Shown: positions 33,165 through 35,796 of the stretch, piece after piece | How positions within the stretch are numbered: position 1 is the first letter of the stretch | Layout: the number at the start of each line of letters is the position of its first letter | Made by a program: the position numbers and the translations under genes | NCBI GenBank assembly: GCA_934754335.1 | Contig: CAKVHY010000014.1 | Location: 1 to 35,796, forward strand | Reading direction: 5' to 3' | DNA length: 35,796 nucleotides | Source: an uncultured Clostridia bacterium | GTDB taxonomy: Bacteria; Bacillota; Clostridia; Christensenellales; UBA1242 | The notes under the pieces: generated by a model | What the model saw: the letters and a program-made list of their open reading frames with translations, nothing else | What the model was told of the DNA's origin: nothing | Databases searched by the model: none

Positions 33165-33482
33165 ATGGTTAATAGAATTGATAAAGATAGTTTTGAAAAA
33201 GAAGTTTTGAATGAAAAAGGACTTGTGGTGGTGGATTTCTTTGCTGGTTGGTGCGGACCTTGCATGATGATGAGTCCGATTATTGATGAGTTGTCTGAAG
33301 AATATGAAGGCAAAATCAAGTTTTGCAAGATTAATGTGGACGATGAAGAAGAGTTGGCAATCAAATATGGAGCAATGAGTATTCCTTTGTTTTTAGTTTT
33401 TAAAGATGGAGAAGTGGTGGCTAGAAATCTAGGCTATCAACCAAAAGAAAATTTTGAGAAATTCTTAAACGGAATTAAATAG
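33165..33482 (+). CDS. trxA: Thioredoxin
   Basis: 105-residue protein disulfide reductant of the cytosol. Active site AGWCGPCMM with Cys30 and Cys33, the cis-proline in SIPLFLVF, and the KINVDDEEELAIKYGAMS segment are canonical. The ATG at 33165 is preceded by AAGGAG, which lies in the end of the FTR-like gene. Pairing with an FTR-like partner suggests reduction from ferredoxin and not, or not only, from NADPH by TrxB. No TrxB is seen in the window. Ends at a bidirectional terminator. Confidence 0.96.
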   Translation: MVNRIDKDSFEKEVLNEKGLVVVDFFAGWCGPCMMMSPIIDELSEEYEGKIKFCKINVDDEEELAIKYGAMSIPLFLVFKDGEVVARNLGYQPKENFEKFLNGIK

Positions 33483-33493
33483 TATGCAAAATT

Positions 33494-33523
33494 AAAAAAC
33501 GACCTTTAATAGGTCGTTTTTTT
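33494..33523. terminator. Bidirectional intrinsic terminator between trxA and the PLP enzyme
   Basis: AAAAAACGACCT / AGGTCGTTTTTT perfect 12-bp stem with loop TTAAT, T run on both strands, between convergent genes. Confidence 0.93.
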
Positions 33524-33537
33524 GTGTATATGCTATC

Positions 33538-34794
33538 TTATTTATTCTTTAAAATTTCATTTAATCCAATCATAATTCCAAGTTTGCCATATTCATAGGT
33601 TAATCCGCCTTGCATAAATGCAGTGTATGGTGGAACAACTGGGCCATCGCAACTAAGTTCGATTGTTGCACCTTCAATAAAACTTCCGCCAGCCATAACT
33701 TCATCGTTTGGATATCCGGGCATTGGGGCAGGAACTGGAGTTACATAACTTTCGATTGGAGAACCAAATTGAATGCCTTTGCAGAAGTTTACAAGATTTT
33801 CTTGGGTGTTTAGGGTGATAGTTTGAATAATATCTGTTCTTTTATCATTATATTTAGGGCTAACTTCAAAGCCTAATTTTTCAAGCATAAAACTAGCAAA
33901 AACCATGGTTTTTAGGGCAGAACAAACAACGCTTGGTGCCATATATAGGCCTTTATAAAATGATAGATTTTGATTTAAGTTTGCACCAATATCTTTGCCA
34001 AGCCCGGGTGCTGAAAACCTTTCTGCAATATCTAAAATTAAATCTTTTTTGCCAACGATGTATCCGCCAGTTTTTGCTTCGCCACCGCCAAGATTTTTCA
34101 TCAAAGACCCAACGATTATATCTGCTCCCACTTCAATAGGTTCTCTTGTTTCCACAAAATCGCCATAGCAATTATCCACCATTATAATCACGTTTTTATC
34201 CACTTCTCTAATCGCCTTGCAAACTCTTTCAATCTTTTCAATGGTCAAACTTTCTCTATGAGAATAACCCCTAGATCTTTGAATTTCAACAAGTTTCACG
34301 TTGCCTTTCTTTAAGCGTTCTTGGATTTTTTCAATATCAAAATCGTTGTTGATTAAATCTATTTGCTCGTATTTTACGCCATTTTTAATAAGTGAATTTC
34401 TGCTATCTCCTGAAAGACCAATGATAGTTAAAAGGGAATCGTATGGCTCGCCAGAAATGGAAATAAAAGTGTCGCCATGTTTTAAAAGCCCTGTAAATGC
34501 CAAGTTTAGGGCATGGGTTCCGCTCATAATTTGCGGACGAACCAAAGCATCTTCCGCTTTAAAAATGTTTGCATAAATCCTTTCAAGTTTGTCTCTTCCA
34601 AAATCTGAATATCCATAGCCAGTTATTTCGCCAAAATCAGAAGTGGAAACCATTTCCTTTTGAAAAGAACTTAAAACTTTTGCAGAGTTTAATAGGCTTG
34701 TTGTTTCTAAATCTTTAAATATATCTTTTAATTCTAGTTCGGCTTCATTTGCCAATTTTACCAACTTTTCATCTATATCGTAACCAAAATACAT
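33538..34794 (-). CDS. PLP-dependent methionine gamma-lyase family protein (aluminium-resistance/YnbB type)
   Basis: 418 residues of fold-type I PLP enzyme. GYGYSDFGRDKLERIYANIFKAEDALVRPQ, SGTHALNLAF (cofactor phosphate loop), VDNCYGDFVE (Asp binding the pyridine N) and GSLMKNLGGGEAKTGGY (the Lys before NLGGG is the likely Schiff-base residue) match the family named from Bacillus YnbB. Substrate is not known with confidence; cystathionine/methionine lyase-like C-S chemistry is inferred from distant kinship. The start at 34794 has AGGAGA in front. No convincing promoter was found in 34795-34870. It converges with trxA. Confidence 0.9.
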   Translation of the reverse strand: MYFGYDIDEKLVKLANEAELELKDIFKDLETTSLLNSAKVLSSFQKEMVSTSDFGEITGYGYSDFGRDKLERIYANIFKAEDALVRPQIMSGTHALNLAFTGLLKHGDTFISISGEPYDSLLTIIGLSGDSRNSLIKNGVKYEQIDLINNDFDIEKIQERLKKGNVKLVEIQRSRGYSHRESLTIEKIERVCKAIREVDKNVIIMVDNCYGDFVETREPIEVGADIIVGSLMKNLGGGEAKTGGYIVGKKDLILDIAERFSAPGLGKDIGANLNQNLSFYKGLYMAPSVVCSALKTMVFASFMLEKLGFEVSPKYNDKRTDIIQTITLNTQENLVNFCKGIQFGSPIESYVTPVPAPMPGYPNDEVMAGGSFIEGATIELSCDGPVVPPYTAFMQGGLTYEYGKLGIMIGLNEILKNK

Positions 34795-34931
34795 AATTTT
34801 CTCCTATAAATATATAAGTTTATTTTACTATTTATTTATGAATTTGTAAATATTAAAAGGGCTTTTTCTTCTAAATTTAATAGGGGAAACAATGTAAACG
34901 TTATTATATTGATTTTTTTGCTCTAATCTTA

Positions 34932-34960
34932 TTGACAAAACTTGAAAAAATGGTTAAAAT
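34932..34960 (+). promoter_or_regulatory. Promoter of efp
   Basis: TTGACA at 34932-34937, 17-bp spacer, TAAAAT at 34955-34960. Confidence 0.85.
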
Positions 34961-34994
34961 TATTCTAGTTAAATTTGTATAAAGGAAAGATTTT

Positions 34995-35552
34995 ATGATA
35001 GACGTAAACAGTATTAAAAATGGTATGACTCTTCTAATTGAAGGTAATATCTACCAAGTTATAGAATTTTTACATGTTAAACCAGGTAAAGGTTCTGCAT
35101 TTATGAAAATGAAAATTAAAAATTTGAGAAATGGTACAACTATTGAACGTACTTTCAATACAAACGTTAAGTTTGATGAGGCAAGAATTGATAGAACCAC
35201 AGTTCAATATCTATATCATGATAACGGTAATTATTGCTTCATGAATATGGAAACATTTGACCAAATCGAATTATCTGATGCACAAATTGGAGATAAGAAA
35301 GATTTCTTAATCGAAAATATGAATGTGGATATCACAAGATATGGTAACGAACTTCTAGGTATCTCTCTTCCAGAAAAAATGGAATTTACAATTGTTAGAA
35401 CAGAACCTGCTGTTAAGGGTAGTACTCAAACTAACACCACTAAAGATGCATATATCGAAACTGGCTTGCTAGTTAAAGTTCCATTGTTCATTAACGAAGG
35501 CGAAAAGATTATCGTTACAACTGCTGATGGCAAATATTATTCAAGGGCTTAA
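34995..35552 (+). CDS. efp: Translation elongation factor P
   Basis: Enters the ribosomal E site and relieves stalling at polyproline. 185 residues in the usual three beta-barrel domains: KOW-like (1-65), central OB (66-128) and C-terminal (129-185, ending IIVTTADGKYYSRA). The tip loop reads HVKPGKGSAFMKMK, with Lys32 at the position that in other species is lysylated, rhamnosylated (as Arg) or left bare; no modification enzyme is visible here. Start ATG at 34995 with AAAGGA in front, its own strong promoter, and a terminator after the stop. Confidence 0.97.
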   Translation: MIDVNSIKNGMTLLIEGNIYQVIEFLHVKPGKGSAFMKMKIKNLRNGTTIERTFNTNVKFDEARIDRTTVQYLYHDNGNYCFMNMETFDQIELSDAQIGDKKDFLIENMNVDITRYGNELLGISLPEKMEFTIVRTEPAVKGSTQTNTTKDAYIETGLLVKVPLFINEGEKIIVTTADGKYYSRA

Positions 35553-35570
35553 TTCTAAGTCCCTTTTTTG

Positions 35571-35598
35571 TAACCCCTTTAAGTGGGGTTATTTTTTT
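35571..35598 (+). terminator. Intrinsic terminator of efp
   Basis: TAACCCC / GGGGTTA with loop TTTAAGT, followed by seven Ts. Confidence 0.92.
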
Positions 35599-35779
35599 AT
35601 GATTGGTGTGAAAATTAAAGATTTTAACTTAAATTTTGCTTGTTTTTGAAATGTGGAAAACTTAAAATGAAGGAAATTATATGGATTTTTAAAGAATATG
35701 GATAAAATGTGAAAATCTTAATAAAAAAATTTTAACTTTTTTGAAAAAAGTTTCAAAAATGGCGAAAAATCTGTTGACA

Positions 35780-35796
35780 GGGGGGGGGGGGGGGGG
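35780..35796. repeat. 17-base G homopolymer at the window end
   Basis: TTGACA (35774-35779) is followed directly by 17 or more Gs. No gene was seen in 35599-35796. In such an AT-rich chromosome the run is either a sequencing/assembly artefact at a contig end or a slippery tract directly downstream of a -35 box. Confidence 0.9.

Noticed and set aside
33092..33364. 90-codon minus-strand ORF over trxA
   Set aside because: Antisense of the FTR-like and thioredoxin genes, which are secure.

Overview
The window is a strongly AT-rich stretch of bacterial chromosome that most resembles a low-GC Bacillota of the class Clostridia, probably an uncultured gut lineage. This rests on a large Bacillus/Clostridium-type SRP RNA with an Alu domain, a T-box leader on ileS, AGGAG-type ribosome binding sites, near-consensus sigma-A promoters, TGA used as a stop, an ileS with the long C-terminal extension, and a ferredoxin-thioredoxin-reductase-like protein next to thioredoxin. 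The genus cannot be fixed from this sequence alone. I see no phage, transposon, CRISPR or integrase gene.

Layout. 1-1254: the 3' part of a BspA-type leucine-rich-repeat surface protein. 1370-7343: housekeeping genes, namely class II aldolase (minus strand), a degenerate GT2-like membrane protein, GAPDH, SecG and RNase R, mostly each with its own promoter and terminator. 7463-8292: smpB followed 13 nt later by tmRNA (ssrA), so both halves of trans-translation lie together beside RNase R. 8357-11623: a membrane-anchored coiled-coil protein with six tandem repeats. 11828-12096: SRP RNA on the minus strand. 12320-19967: a 2312-residue surface papain-like protease with a train of Ig/MBG/YDG-type domains, overlapping a gene for a HEPN-like plus CBS-pair cytoplasmic protein. 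20110-23597: T-box leader and ileS. 23706-24413: RluA-family pseudouridine synthase. 24500-30322 (minus): a 1940-residue CvpA-like membrane protein with about nine copies of an unrecognised roughly 100-residue repeat, divergent from an Ig-like lipoprotein (30470-31363) and a protein of unknown function with LRR-like, membrane and coiled-coil parts (31456-32901). 32965-33482: mini-FTR and thioredoxin. 33538-34794 (minus): PLP-dependent methionine gamma-lyase-family protein. 34995-35552: EF-P. The window ends in a 17-base G run.

How the genes fit together. One theme is translation and its rescue: SmpB, tmRNA, RNase R, IleRS, EF-P, an RluA-type enzyme, SRP RNA and SecG. The second is the cell envelope: five very long or repeat-built proteins (LRR protein, coiled-coil protein, giant protease, giant CvpA-like protein, Ig lipoprotein) that look lineage-specific. 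The best candidates for something undescribed are the giant CvpA-like repeat protein with its divergent neighbours, and the translationally coupled surface protease plus HEPN-CBS pair. Function is unproven in both cases.
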